58,484 nt of DNA from Candidatus Coproplasma avicola (lineage in GTDB: Bacteria > Bacillota > Clostridia > Christensenellales > Borkfalkiaceae). The notes beneath the pieces are model-generated. The model saw only the letters and a list, made by a program, of their open reading frames with translations, searched no databases and was not told the origin of the DNA. The stretch is from contig DVHK01000076.1 of NCBI GenBank assembly GCA_018712135.1, positions 1 to 58,484 on the forward strand. The letters are read 5' to 3'. Positions 9,666 to 18,558 of the stretch are shown piece after piece. A program made the position numbers and the translations under genes. Every line of letters begins with the position of its first letter. Within the stretch, counting starts at the first letter, position 1.

Positions 9666-9732
9666 AAAAATGCCTCATTAAATGGCTTTTAACTGTAATT
9701 TTGTTTTATGAAACAATAAAATTTAAAATAAA

Positions 9733-9757
9733 GACTGATTTAAAAAATAAATCAGTC
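9733..9757 (-). terminator. Hairpin between argB and argD, possible attenuator
   Basis: A perfect 10-bp stem (GACTGATTTA with its complement, 5-base loop) lies just after the argB stop and is followed on the minus strand by a T-rich stretch (TTTATTTT). The stem is AT-rich, so termination is probably partial. It would lower expression of argD-argF-carA-carB relative to argG-argC-argJ-argB. No strong promoter was seen in the remaining gap. Confidence 0.4.
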
Positions 9758-9760
9758 GGG

Positions 9761-10606
9761 TTATATGAACATTGTTCCGCTGCCTTCGTCGGACAATAAT
9801 TCTATTAAAATGGAATGACTGACCCGTCCGTCGGTGATGAAAACTTTTTTCACTCCGCGGCGGATTGCTTCTTTACAACATTCGATCTTGGGAATCATGC
9901 CTCCCGAAATAATGCCCTGCTTTACGAGCGCGGGAATATCGGAAACATAAACTTTTTTAATGAGACTATCGGGGTCATCCTTATTTTCGAGAAGCCCCCT
10001 TATATCGCTCATTAAAATAAGACTTTCCGCCTGCAAAGCTCCGGCAATGGACGCCGCGGCGGTATCGGCATTTATGTTATAGATGTTGCCTTCGTCGTCG
10101 TAACCGACGGTTGAAATGACGGGCACATAACCCAGCCCCAGCAAATCGAGAATGATCTGCGTATTTACCTGCTCGATTTTGCCGACAAATCCTAAATTTT
10201 CGTCCTGTTTGGAACACTTTAAAAGGTGTCCGTCCTGCCCGCAGATGCCTATCGCCTTTCCGCCGTTGCGGCAGATGAGGTCGGTGAGATTTTTATTCGT
10301 CTTTCCCGCGAGAACCATGCGGACGATTTCGGCAGTTTCTCCGTCGGTGTAGCGCAGTCCGTTTATAAACTTGCTCTCCTTTCCCATCTGCTTTATCGTC
10401 TGGGAAATGTCGGGGCCTCCGCCGTGAACGAGGACGACCTTTATGCCGAGAAGATTTAAAACGACCAAATCGCGCATGACGGACGATTTGAGATTTTCGT
10501 CCACCATCGCGTTGCCGCCGTACTTCACGACAAGTATTTTATTGAAATACTTTTTGATATAAGGCATCGCCTCTATCAGAAAAGCCGCCTGTTCCTGTTT
10601 ATCCAT
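9761..10606 (-). CDS. argB: Acetylglutamate kinase
   Basis: Phosphorylates N-acetylglutamate, usually the arginine-feedback step in organisms with the acetyl-recycling pathway. The protein has the amino-acid kinase fold with KYGGNAM near the N-terminus and HGGGP for substrate binding. I chose the ATG at 10606 (MDKQEQAAFL, 281 residues) because AAGGA lies 7 bases upstream. The frame stays open to a TTG at 10627, which has no ribosome site. The start of KYF-type N-terminal helix sequence is compatible with an arginine-sensitive form, but this is inference. Confidence 0.95.
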   Translation of the reverse strand: MDKQEQAAFLIEAMPYIKKYFNKILVVKYGGNAMVDENLKSSVMRDLVVLNLLGIKVVLVHGGGPDISQTIKQMGKESKFINGLRYTDGETAEIVRMVLAGKTNKNLTDLICRNGGKAIGICGQDGHLLKCSKQDENLGFVGKIEQVNTQIILDLLGLGYVPVISTVGYDDEGNIYNINADTAAASIAGALQAESLILMSDIRGLLENKDDPDSLIKKVYVSDIPALVKQGIISGGMIPKIECCKEAIRRGVKKVFITDGRVSHSILIELLSDEGSGTMFI

Positions 10607-10690
10607 TTTATGTCCTTGATTTATCAATACCGCTATCTTGTTTTCGTGACAGTAAATTGTTTTTTTGGCGACAGCCGGAACTATAAAAAG

Positions 10691-11908
10691 TTACGTTCTG
10701 TAATCGCCGTTGATTTTAACGTAGTCGTAAGTCAGGTCGCACCCCCACGCCGAAGCCTTGAAGCTGCCCGACTGCAAATCGATTAAAATGGTCACCTCGT
10801 CCTCGGTGAGCACCTTTTTTGCGAGCTCTTCCGAAAAATCGAGGCCATAGCCGTTTTCACAGACCTTGACAGAGCCCGCGCGCGAATTGAACCACACGTC
10901 GATTTTGCTAATGTCTACGGACGCGCCCGAATAACCTATCGCGCACAGCACCCTGCCCCAGTTAGCGTCAGCGCCGAACATCGCGGCTTTGACGAGCGAA
11001 GATTTGATTACGCTTTTGCAGACTATCCGCGCGGTTTTAAGGCTGCGCGCGTCTTTGACGGTACATTCAATAAGCTTTGTAGCGCCTTCGCCGTCCTTTG
11101 CAAGCATTTTGGAGAGCTTTACCGTGCAGTAATTGAGCGCCTTGGCAAATATATTCAGGGCGGCGCCCTTCGACGTTATCGGTTCATTGCCCGCAAGTCC
11201 GTTGGCAAGAACGCAGCACGTATCGTTTGTCGACTGATCGCCGTCGACCGAAACCATGTTGAAAGAGCTTTTAACGTCATCGGAAAGTACTTTTTGCAAA
11301 ATTTCGGGGGAGATAGCTACGTCGGAAGTGAGGAAAATGAGGTTGGTCGCCATATTGGGGCATACCATGCCCACGCCCTTGGCTATGCCGCCTATTCTGC
11401 ATATCTTTCCGCCGAGTTCAAATTCTACCGCAACTTCCTTTTTTACTGTATCGGTAGTCATTATGGCTTCCGCCGCGGCGGAGCTGTTGTCGCCCATGCC
11501 TTCATAAAGTTCGCCGATATGCCCCTCCATAGGCGCGAGGTCAAGCTTTTGCCCGATGACGCCCGTTGAAGCGACGATGACGTCGCCCGAAGGAATACCC
11601 GAAACGCGCTCAACCATGCCGCACATGCCCTCGGCAATTTCGATGCCGTTTTCGTTACACGTATTGGCGTTGCCGCTGTTGACTATTATAGCCTGCGCAA
11701 ACCCGTCGGTCAAGTGCTTTTTAGTGACAATTACAGGCGCACCCTTTACGAGGTTGCTCGTATAAACACCCGCAGCGCTCGCCCTGACGTCGCTTACTAT
11801 AAGCGCAAAATCCTTTTTAATCTTATTCTTGCGTATGCCGCAGTGCACGCCGTTGGCTTTAAAGCCCTTAGGGGCGCACACCCCGCCGTTTACTTCCTTT
11901 ATATTCAT
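10691..11908 (-). CDS. argJ: Glutamate N-acetyltransferase ArgJ
   Basis: Transfers acetyl from N-acetylornithine back to glutamate (acetyl recycling), and in bifunctional forms also uses acetyl-CoA. The 405-residue precursor keeps the self-cleavage site: the nucleophile threonine in PNMATNLI, preceded by GVGMVCP. No argA or argE lies in the window, which fits the cyclic pathway with ArgJ as the entry or recycling enzyme. The next gene upstream (argC) is 92 bases away on the same strand; the gap shows no clear signal. Confidence 0.95.
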   Translation of the reverse strand: MNIKEVNGGVCAPKGFKANGVHCGIRKNKIKKDFALIVSDVRASAAGVYTSNLVKGAPVIVTKKHLTDGFAQAIIVNSGNANTCNENGIEIAEGMCGMVERVSGIPSGDVIVASTGVIGQKLDLAPMEGHIGELYEGMGDNSSAAAEAIMTTDTVKKEVAVEFELGGKICRIGGIAKGVGMVCPNMATNLIFLTSDVAISPEILQKVLSDDVKSSFNMVSVDGDQSTNDTCCVLANGLAGNEPITSKGAALNIFAKALNYCTVKLSKMLAKDGEGATKLIECTVKDARSLKTARIVCKSVIKSSLVKAAMFGADANWGRVLCAIGYSGASVDISKIDVWFNSRAGSVKVCENGYGLDFSEELAKKVLTEDEVTILIDLQSGSFKASAWGCDLTYDYVKINGDYRT

Positions 11909-12000
11909 ACAATAATTTCAAACTTCCAACCGCATAGCCCGGCATAAAGAACGAAAACACCCTTCTCCCGCGCTGTACGATTTCTCTATTCAATTATATT

Positions 12001-12933
12001 TTAACTCAAAAAAGTTGTTTCGTCAAGACCAAGCATGATATTCATATTCTGAACTGCCGCGCCCGAGGCTCCCTTGCCGAGATTGTCGAATACGCTGAAA
12101 AGCGTAATTTTATCGTCGCTGCCGCAGACATAAATTTCAAGCTCGTTGGTTCCGACTATTCTATTTGAAGCAAGATAATCGGGAATATCGCTTTCTTTGA
12201 CGATTTTTATATAATTCTGTCTGACATAGTACTCTGCAAAATACTCTCTCAGCGCGTTTACGCCGTACTTTTTGGTCATCAAAGACTTATGGAGCGGCAA
12301 ACATACACACATGCCTGCGTAATAATCGCAAATTATCGGCGAAAATACAGGAGCCGACGAAAGCCCGCATTGCTGCACCATTTCGGGCAGATGTTTATGA
12401 TGCTGCCCGAGGGCGTAGTGTCTGGGAGAGTCGAGCTCTGCACTCCTCTCACCGCTTTCATACTGCGCAATACCCTTTTTACCCGCACCCGAGTAGCCGC
12501 TGAGGGCATGGCAGACAAATGGATAATCGGCGCCAACAATGCCGGCATTTACGAGGGGTGCGACGAGCGTTATAAACCCCGTTGCGTAACAGCCCGGATT
12601 TGCCACCCTCTTTGCAGAAGCAATCTGTGCCCTGCGTTCAGCCGAAATTTCAGGCAATCCGTAAATCCAGCCGTCGCTCGTCCTGTGCGCGGTCGACGCA
12701 TCGATTATGCGCGCGGCGGGGCTATCCACCATTTCAACCGCCTCTTTTGCCGCTGCATCCGGCAGACATAAGAAACTTATGTCTGCTTTGTTCAGACACT
12801 CCCTCCTCGCGTCTGCGTCTTTGCGCAGTTCTTCGGAGAGTGAAATTATTTTGACGTCATTGCGGACAGACAGCCTGTCGTAAATTTGCAGCCCCGTCGT
12901 ACCCTCTTTGCCGTCTATAAAAATGTTATGCAT
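12001..12933 (-). CDS. argC: N-acetyl-gamma-glutamyl-phosphate reductase, short type
   Basis: NADPH-dependent reduction of acetylglutamyl phosphate to the semialdehyde. The protein is 310 residues, shorter than the usual ~345, and resembles the type 2 ArgC subgroup. It begins with the nucleotide-binding IDGKEGTTG segment and has catalytic C115 in NPGCYATG. The start is 8 bases after the argG stop. The subtype assignment rests on length and overall pattern only. Confidence 0.93.
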   Translation of the reverse strand: MHNIFIDGKEGTTGLQIYDRLSVRNDVKIISLSEELRKDADARRECLNKADISFLCLPDAAAKEAVEMVDSPAARIIDASTAHRTSDGWIYGLPEISAERRAQIASAKRVANPGCYATGFITLVAPLVNAGIVGADYPFVCHALSGYSGAGKKGIAQYESGERSAELDSPRHYALGQHHKHLPEMVQQCGLSSAPVFSPIICDYYAGMCVCLPLHKSLMTKKYGVNALREYFAEYYVRQNYIKIVKESDIPDYLASNRIVGTNELEIYVCGSDDKITLFSVFDNLGKGASGAAVQNMNIMLGLDETTFLS

Positions 12934-12941
12934 TTTAAAAT

Positions 12942-14162
12942 TTACTTAATCTTTTTTTCGTCGAGCAGAGCTTTGACCTTTATGGGCAGACCGAACAGGT
13001 TGATGAAGCCCTGCGAATCCATCTGATTGTAGCAATCGTCCTCGCCGAAAGTTGCGATGTCTTCGCTGTAAAGCGAGTTGGGCGAGGTTATGCCCGCATT
13101 CATCACGTTACCCTTGTAAATGCGCAGTTTTACGTCACCCGTTACGCATTCCTGAGTCTTATCGACAAACGCGTCCAAAGCTTCGCGCAGGGGCGTAAAC
13201 CACAGTCCGTCGTAGACGAGTTCACCGTATTTTATTGCAAGATGCTGCTTGAAGTGCATTGTCTGCTTATCGAGGCAGATGGATTCGAGCAATTCATGTG
13301 CGGTATAAAGGATGGTGCCGCCGGGCGTTTCGTACACGCCGCGCGACTTCATGCCGACGAGCCTGTTTTCAACCATATCGACTAAACCGACGCCGTTTTT
13401 GCCGCCGATTTTATTGAGCTTTTCGATGAGCTTGACAGAACTCATCTTTTTGCCGTCGATTGCAGTAGGGATACCCTTTTCAAAGTGAATGGTTACGTAT
13501 GTCGATCTGTTGGGCGCCTTCCAGGGAGAAACGCCGAGTTCGCAGATTTTATCGTAATCGGGCTCGTTTGCAGGATCTTCGAGGTCGAGACCCTCGTGCG
13601 AAAGGTGCCAGAGGTTCTTATCCTTCGAATAATTTGTCTCCCTGTTTATTTTGAGGGGAATGTTATGAGCTTCGGCGTAGTCAATCTCCTCGTCGCGGCT
13701 CTTTAAGTTCCATATCCTCCAAGGGGCGATTATGGTCATTTCGGGCGCGAAAGCCTTGATTGCAAGCTCAAAGCGCACCTGGTCGTTGCCCTTGCCCGTG
13801 CAACCGTGGCAGATTGCGTCTGCGCCCTCCTTTTTAGCTATTTCAACTATTCTCTTTGCGATAATGGGGCGCGCGAACGATGTGCCGAGCAGATATTTAT
13901 TTTCATAAACCGCACCCGCTTTCATCGTGGGATAGATGTAATCTTCAATGAAATCCTTTTTGAGGTCCTCAATGTAAAGCTTAGAAGCGCCGGTTTTTAA
14001 CGCCTTTTCTTCAAGGCCGTCGAGCTCGGTAGTCTGACCGACGTCGCCCGACACCGCGATAACTTCGCAATTGTCGTAATTTTCCTTCAACCAGGGAATG
14101 ATAATCGACGTGTCGAGACCGCCGGAGTATGCAAGCACAACTTTTTTGATTTTCTTTTCCAT
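12942..14162 (-). CDS. argG: Argininosuccinate synthase
   Basis: Condenses citrulline and aspartate with ATP. The 406-residue protein starts with the PP-loop AYSGGLDTS and contains GDVGQ, the [14 protein letters not shown] substrate region and normal family length. It is the first gene of the operon, with a strong promoter 56 to 85 bases upstream. argH, which often follows argG, is not in the window, so argininosuccinate lyase must be encoded elsewhere. Confidence 0.97.
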   Translation of the reverse strand: MEKKIKKVVLAYSGGLDTSIIIPWLKENYDNCEVIAVSGDVGQTTELDGLEEKALKTGASKLYIEDLKKDFIEDYIYPTMKAGAVYENKYLLGTSFARPIIAKRIVEIAKKEGADAICHGCTGKGNDQVRFELAIKAFAPEMTIIAPWRIWNLKSRDEEIDYAEAHNIPLKINRETNYSKDKNLWHLSHEGLDLEDPANEPDYDKICELGVSPWKAPNRSTYVTIHFEKGIPTAIDGKKMSSVKLIEKLNKIGGKNGVGLVDMVENRLVGMKSRGVYETPGGTILYTAHELLESICLDKQTMHFKQHLAIKYGELVYDGLWFTPLREALDAFVDKTQECVTGDVKLRIYKGNVMNAGITSPNSLYSEDIATFGEDDCYNQMDSQGFINLFGLPIKVKALLDEKKIK

Positions 14163-14190
14163 ATGCCTTTACCGTTATTTTTTATTTAAT

Positions 14191-14206
14191 CGGGGCGCTT
14201 TGCCCC
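14191..14206 (-). other. Small GC hairpin in the arg operon leader
   Basis: GGGGC and GCCCC arms with a 5-base loop lie between the predicted transcription start and argG. No U-tract follows on the minus strand, so it is not a simple terminator. It may stabilise the leader. Confidence 0.3.
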
Positions 14207-14209
14207 AAA

Positions 14210-14227
14210 CCTGAACAATTATACAAT
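14210..14227. promoter_or_regulatory. Candidate ArgR box over the -10 region of the arg promoter
   Basis: CCTGAACAATTATACAAT matches 14 of 18 positions of the general ARG-box pattern (TNTGAATWWWWATTCANA). It covers the -10 element, where ArgR binding would block transcription. AT-rich sequence makes chance matches likely. Confidence 0.35.
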
Positions 14228-14247
14228 ATATATATAATGTTAGTCAA
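14218..14247 (-). promoter_or_regulatory. Promoter of the arginine operon
   Basis: On the minus strand TTGACT (14247-14242) is followed after 18 bases by TATAAT (14223-14218). Transcription would start near 14210, about 48 bases before argG. Only the consensus match supports it. Confidence 0.7.
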
Positions 14248-14285
14248 GCGAAATAGCCGCATAAATAAAAGTTTTCGGCGACTTT

Positions 14286-14362
14286 TGTGAATAAATTTGC
14301 ATTAATTCTTAATATAATTTATAAATATTCAAATATACAATATCTTACGCATAATTATGCGT
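14286..14362. promoter_or_regulatory. Three ARG-box-like sites at 30-bp spacing
   Basis: Sites at 14286-14303 (15 of 18 matches), 14316-14333 (15 of 18) and a perfect 16-bp palindrome at 14347-14362 (ACGCATAATTATGCGT, 13 of 18 in an 18-bp frame) have centres at 14294.5, 14324.5 and 14354.5. The equal spacing is close to three helical turns. They lie upstream of the arg promoter and downstream of the YgjP-like gene. Confidence 0.35.
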
Positions 14363-14394
14363 TTGAAGCCGTACAATGAGAAGTCACACAAATT

Positions 14395-15060
14395 TCAGTA
14401 CATGCGCGCAATAAAAGAATATCTTTTAAGCTGCCTTTCATCGGCGCGGTTTGAAGGATAAACCCTGTCGAGGAGCACGTGAAAAGCGGGCGAATGGTCG
14501 TGGTGAACGGTGTGACAGAGTTCGTGGGCGATTACACAGTCCTGCAAATTGCGCGGCAACATCAGAAGCTTGTAGTTGAACGTGATGTTGTTTGCACAGT
14601 CGCAACACCCCCACCTGCCGCGATATGTTCTGAACGATACCTTATTATATTTAAACCCGAACACCCCGGCAAATTCTTTAAACCGCGCGATAAACTGCCC
14701 GCCGAAACAGCCGACATAAATCTTTTTAAGATTCTTTAAATCCTTTGCGCTCACGTAGCAATCCGAAATGCCGTCCTCACCGCCAAGAGACAATTCATAA
14801 AAACGCCCTTCGACGAGAATTTTTTTCATCGCGGTAACTTCGCCGAATTCCTGCCCGACGGCGCGGTTGCGCGCCATGTTCCTTTCTATCCACTTTAACT
14901 TTTCTTGCAGAAAACTCACTATTCTCGCACGCGAAGTACCCAAAGGACACCTGACAGTGACGGAATTATCGTCGGAAATGCTGACGCACATCGATCGCCT
15001 GCGCGCGTAAATAACCTTACAGTTAAAGCCGCAACAATCAAAGCTGTCCAAATTCGACAT
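14395..15060 (-). CDS. YgjP/SprT-like zinc metallopeptidase family protein
   Basis: A 221-residue protein with a C-terminal zinc site HELCHTVHHDHS (HExxH plus a further His), the hallmark of the YgjP-like DUF45/M48-related family. Its N-terminal half is a beta-rich domain. Members are usually called M48 family metallopeptidases, and their substrates are poorly known. The start overlaps the 3' end of the thioesterase gene by 23 bases, so the two are cotranscribed. No terminator is obvious before the arg promoter region. Confidence 0.8.
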   Translation of the reverse strand: MSNLDSFDCCGFNCKVIYARRRSMCVSISDDNSVTVRCPLGTSRARIVSFLQEKLKWIERNMARNRAVGQEFGEVTAMKKILVEGRFYELSLGGEDGISDCYVSAKDLKNLKKIYVGCFGGQFIARFKEFAGVFGFKYNKVSFRTYRGRWGCCDCANNITFNYKLLMLPRNLQDCVIAHELCHTVHHDHSPAFHVLLDRVYPSNRADERQLKRYSFIARMY

Positions 15061-15769
15061 GTAGCTGAGCCCTCAACTCGCCGCCATTTCTGCACTCGGC
15101 AACCCAACCGCCTTCGGGCAACTGAGATTTATAGAACAACAATTTTTCGCCGCACTTACATTGTTTGATGTATGAAATTCTGAATTTTTTTACCCATTTA
15201 TCTTTAAGTTCATCAACAGAAAAGGCGTCCATCAGCAAATCAGCATATTTTGTATTGTTAGCATGATTATAATGGTCGTAATCGGAATACGAAATTATTT
15301 TTTCGTATGACGGTTCCGTACTGTCGGCGCGCGGAATTTTCCAACTGTTGAAAGACGTCGAGCGAAACTCATTGTATTCAGTATTCACCCCGTCGAATAT
15401 AGCCGACGAAGGAAGGAGCGAAAAAGTAGCCAGATCGACAAGGCACCACCGCGAAGTACCTACCCCTACCTTCTCTTTGCCGATAAAAAGTTCAAAGTCG
15501 CGGAGAACAATCATGTGCTTGGGCTTGATCGGCCAGGTATGAACGGTGAGAACATCGTCGTACTTAATCGGTCTGAAAAGTTCAACGTACCAATTTGAAA
15601 GAATAAAACCTATATTTTTTGGTTGAAGGTCTTTGTAGCCGAAACCGAGCTCATCCGCAGAGAGGCATGCCGACTCCTGCATGACGGACAAAAACGACGC
15701 CGGACGGATTATATCCTGAAAGTCCGCATCGGTATAGCGGAACTCATAATCTTTGGAATGAAGATACAT
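15038..15769 (-). CDS. Acyl-ACP thioesterase (FatA-like)
   Basis: A 243-residue protein with two hot-dog folds typical of bacterial acyl-ACP thioesterases: a first half starting YEFRYTDAD with the HTWPIKPKH segment, and a second half with the DYDHYNHANNTKY motif holding the Asn/His active-site region. It would release free fatty acids from acyl carrier protein in the cytoplasm. It is transcribed from its own promoter, divergent from the PadR-like gene, with GAGGA just before the ATG. Substrate chain length cannot be read from the sequence. Confidence 0.88.
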   Translation of the reverse strand: MYLHSKDYEFRYTDADFQDIIRPASFLSVMQESACLSADELGFGYKDLQPKNIGFILSNWYVELFRPIKYDDVLTVHTWPIKPKHMIVLRDFELFIGKEKVGVGTSRWCLVDLATFSLLPSSAIFDGVNTEYNEFRSTSFNSWKIPRADSTEPSYEKIISYSDYDHYNHANNTKYADLLMDAFSVDELKDKWVKKFRISYIKQCKCGEKLLFYKSQLPEGGWVAECRNGGELRAQLHVEFGQL

Positions 15770-15790
15770 AGTTTCCTCTTTTTTTCTTTT

Positions 15791-15819
15791 ATATTACCAC
15801 TTTTAAAATATTAAGTAAA
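15791..15819 (-). promoter_or_regulatory. Promoter of the thioesterase gene
   Basis: TTTACT (15819-15814), 17 bases, then TAATAT (15796-15791) with an extended TGG just before it. The leader would be only about 15 bases, just enough for the GAGGA ribosome site. Confidence 0.55.
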
Positions 15820-15890
15820 ACATTTTGAGCAAAAAAGATGGACGAGATAATTATTATGTCTGGCGTAGTACCATTTATTTTGTAATGATA

Positions 15891-15919
15891 TTGACATATC
15901 AGGCATAATGTGGTATAAT
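15891..15919 (+). promoter_or_regulatory. Consensus promoter of the PadR-like gene with internal dyad
   Basis: Perfect TTGACA (15891-15896), 17-base spacer, perfect TATAAT (15914-15919) with an extended TG. The spacer contains ACAT (15894-15897), ten bases, ATGT (15908-15911). PadR proteins often bind ATGT/ACAT dyads, so this is a candidate autoregulatory operator (inference). Confidence 0.7.
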
Positions 15920-15946
15920 ATATACAAAATACGGAGGAAAAACGCC

Positions 15947-18451
15947 ATGAATGACGAACATGACTTCGAAGAAGAACGCGATGAAGAGCGCGAAGAAGCA
16001 TACGGCGACGAGCAGGAAGAACGGCACGACAAAGAAACTGCCGAACAGTCCGCCCACGGCACGATAAGCGCAGATCTCATACGCGGACATATAAATACAA
16101 TTATTTTACGCACGCTTGACGAGCGCGATAAATACGGATACGAAATTATAAACGAAATCGAGGAAAAATCGCACGGACAGTACACCCTTAAACAACCCAC
16201 GCTTTACAGCGCATTAAAGAGGCTTGAAAGCCAAGGTTATATAAAAGCATACTGGAAAACCGACGAAGTTACCTCGGGCGGCAGAAGAAAGTACTTTACA
16301 CTGACCGAACTCGGCAGAGAGTTTTCTGAGAAAAACCAATCTGAATGGGAATATTCAAGGACGGTTATTGATTCGCTCATATCTGACCGCTCGTTTGATT
16401 TTTCGCGCCCCGCCCCCACTTCCGTAGATTTCAATATTCTTAAAAAATCTGTCACGCGCGTTTACACGGGCGCAGGCAGGGATGCCGCAACGGATTACGA
16501 AGATCAGATTGACGAAAACGTCTGCGACGACGATTATGCAAAAAACGACTATACAAGCGAATACAGCGCCATTGCAAACTCGCAGCTGAGCGAAGAATAT
16601 TCCGGACATGCCGTCAGGGATGTCTTTGTAGAACGGCCTGAACGCATGGAAGTAACCGACGGACAGGATGCAAGCGAAGATCATAACGACGTTCCCCTCC
16701 CGGAACAGGACATACAACAGCAGGAAACGGCCGCAACCGAAAACACCACCGAGGAAATTAACCCTCAACCCGAAGAATCCGCCTCTCAGCAAAGCGACGC
16801 CGACCAGGATAAACAGCCGGCAACATACGTTTTCGGGCAGCCTTTACGCAACGATAACGACGATGCTCCCCCTCTCATTATTAACCAGGAGGGCAGCCAT
16901 CCCATATATTATTTCGGCCAGCAACTAAACGACGACGCAAATCCCAAGGCGCAGCCCGATGCCGCGCAGCAAAATCAGCCCGTCACACCCGCTCAACCGT
17001 CCGAAACACAACAACCGTCAGACAGTTATACGGAACAGGACTCGCAGGACATCCGACAGCAGGAACAACCTATTCCTCCCGTTCAGCCGATCGCACCCGA
17101 ACCTGCCGCACCGTACCCCGCGAAACCAATGGCACCCGTTCAGCCAATCATGCCTGAACCTGTAACCAATTATCAGGAGCCGCCTGCACAACCTATTGCA
17201 CCTGAACCTGTCGCTCCCTATCCCGCGAGACCAATGACGCCCGTTCAGCCAATCATGCCTGAACCCGCAAACAATTATCAGGAACAAACAGTCCCGCCGA
17301 TTATACAGGAACATACTCCTTCCTACCCCGCACAACCGATGGCACCCGTTCAACCGAATACGGCTGAACAACCCGCCGCTTATCCCACGCCGCCGTTTAC
17401 ACCCGAGGCACCGTTTTATCCACAGCCTATTGCGCCCGCTCCACAACAAGCTCCCGCGCAGGAAAGATATATTAATCCGGATGACATGCCTTATTCGCCT
17501 TTCGGCGGATCTCAGGATTTCCGTATGCCTTATCTACGCACAGATAACACGACAACGGAACAGCAACCAAATCGCGAGCTTTTTGCAACCCAGCCAATCC
17601 CCGAACAACCCGCAGACACGCGCACAGACGAGGAAAAGCGCATTACACACGAAAATTTCGTCAAACTGATGAACGAGCCGATGACAGACAAGAACATCGC
17701 CCCGAATGCAGACGAAATAGACACGCAAAAACTCATCTACACCAACAGACCCGAAACAGAGCGCGATTACAAAAAACTTGTCGGCAACATGTTTGACAAC
17801 ACAATCAAGCGCGGGGGCTCAATGAGGAAACAACAAGGCGATGTTGCGGAAGAACAACCCGAACAGCCTCAGAATATTCCCGCAGAACAATTTATTTCAA
17901 CGCCCGTCACGCCGGAAGCGCCAAAACAGCCGAGAATATCAACATCCTTGGCGACGGAGACGGTCATCGAAAAAGCAAAATTGGACGGCTTGAAAGTAAA
18001 CATTGCCGCAAACGGCGGGACACATACAAAAAGCGCACGGGGAACAACGTTCAACAAAGGCAAGGCATTATTTATAAGTTCAGGCATTGTTGCCGTGATG
18101 ATGCTGATCGAGTTCGGCTTGTGCATGTTGCTTATGGATCGTCTGCGCGTGGGCGCAATGTATCCCGTGACCATATTGCTGATTGCAGTCGCACAACTTG
18201 CAGTTTTCGGCGTGCTTTACGCAACAGGATACGGCAAAGGCAGCGTTCGCCCGGCAACGCACGGTTATATACTTGTGTGCGCAGTGCTTACGATAATAGC
18301 AATAATTATTGTCTGCCTCGTCAGCTTTTTACTCGACGTCAATATGCAGTCGCTCAGGGACATAGCCGTAAAACTGGTCATTCCAGCAGGCACTTCACTA
18401 TTTATCACTGTATTCGGCGTTTGCTATTACTTTATGAGCAGAACAAAATAA
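15947..18451 (+). CDS. PadR-type regulator with long Pro/Gln-rich region and membrane domain
   Basis: 834 residues from the ATG at 15947, chosen because GGAGG lies 9 bases upstream; the frame also opens at 15908, but that would start inside the promoter. After an acidic head (about 1-35, rich in Glu/Asp/Arg) comes a PadR winged-helix domain (about 38-145, with HINTIILRTLDERDKYGYEI and LKRLESQGYI). Residues about 150-690 are low complexity and Pro/Gln/Glu-rich, including three 35-residue repeats. The C-terminus has four hydrophobic segments (about 705-830) that look like membrane helices. PadR proteins are normally small and soluble, so this architecture implies a DNA-binding domain tethered to the membrane. 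No target is evident apart from possible self-control. Confidence 0.85.
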   Translation: MNDEHDFEEERDEEREEAYGDEQEERHDKETAEQSAHGTISADLIRGHINTIILRTLDERDKYGYEIINEIEEKSHGQYTLKQPTLYSALKRLESQGYIKAYWKTDEVTSGGRRKYFTLTELGREFSEKNQSEWEYSRTVIDSLISDRSFDFSRPAPTSVDFNILKKSVTRVYTGAGRDAATDYEDQIDENVCDDDYAKNDYTSEYSAIANSQLSEEYSGHAVRDVFVERPERMEVTDGQDASEDHNDVPLPEQDIQQQETAATENTTEEINPQPEESASQQSDADQDKQPATYVFGQPLRNDNDDAPPLIINQEGSHPIYYFGQQLNDDANPKAQPDAAQQNQPVTPAQPSETQQPSDSYTEQDSQDIRQQEQPIPPVQPIAPEPAAPYPAKPMAPVQPIMPEPVTNYQEPPAQPIAPEPVAPYPARPMTPVQPIMPEPANNYQEQTVPPIIQEHTPSYPAQPMAPVQPNTAEQPAAYPTPPFTPEAPFYPQPIAPAPQQAPAQERYINPDDMPYSPFGGSQDFRMPYLRTDNTTTEQQPNRELFATQPIPEQPADTRTDEEKRITHENFVKLMNEPMTDKNIAPNADEIDTQKLIYTNRPETERDYKKLVGNMFDNTIKRGGSMRKQQGDVAEEQPEQPQNIPAEQFISTPVTPEAPKQPRISTSLATETVIEKAKLDGLKVNIAANGGTHTKSARGTTFNKGKALFISSGIVAVMMLIEFGLCMLLMDRLRVGAMYPVTILLIAVAQLAVFGVLYATGYGKGSVRPATHGYILVCAVLTIIAIIIVCLVSFLLDVNMQSLRDIAVKLVIPAGTSLFITVFGVCYYFMSRTK
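17084..17398 (+). repeat. Three tandem 105-bp repeats coding for Pro-rich 35-residue units
   Basis: Units begin near 17084, 17189 and 17294 and encode variants of PIAPEPxAPYPAxPMxPVQP followed by a NYQE-type end. The third copy is more divergent. In-frame repeats of this kind can change copy number by slippage and would alter tether length without breaking the gene. Confidence 0.8.
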
Positions 18452-18459
18452 ACCATAAA

Positions 18460-18487
18460 CCCCTCTCTGCCCGGAGAGGGGTTTTAT
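18460..18487 (+). terminator. Terminator of the PadR-like gene
   Basis: CCCCTCTC and GAGAGGGG pair in an 8-bp stem with a 6-base loop, followed by TTTTATT, nine bases after the stop codon. Confidence 0.85.
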
Positions 18488-18495
18488 TGTATCAC

Positions 18496-18533
18496 AAAAA
18501 TTGCCGCCGCGCAGAAATTTCTGCGCGGCGGCA
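18496..18533 (-). terminator. Terminator of rny
   Basis: A perfect 32-bp palindrome (18502-18533, arm begins TGCCGCCGCGCAG) is followed on the minus strand by five T residues (18500-18496). It lies 25 bases after the rny stop. Confidence 0.85.
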
Positions 18534-18558
18534 TGTAACATATCAATATTGCGATTTA

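Noticed and set aside
17084-17398. Regular 105-bp repeats as a possible CRISPR array
   Set aside because: The units are contiguous, in frame and coding, without spacers.
18502-18533. Large perfect palindromes (also at 1-24 and 57281-57319) as mobile-element ends
   Set aside because: Each lies just after a stop codon, and those whose flank is visible are followed by T-rich sequence on the transcribed strand; no transposase or target duplication is near, so they are terminators.
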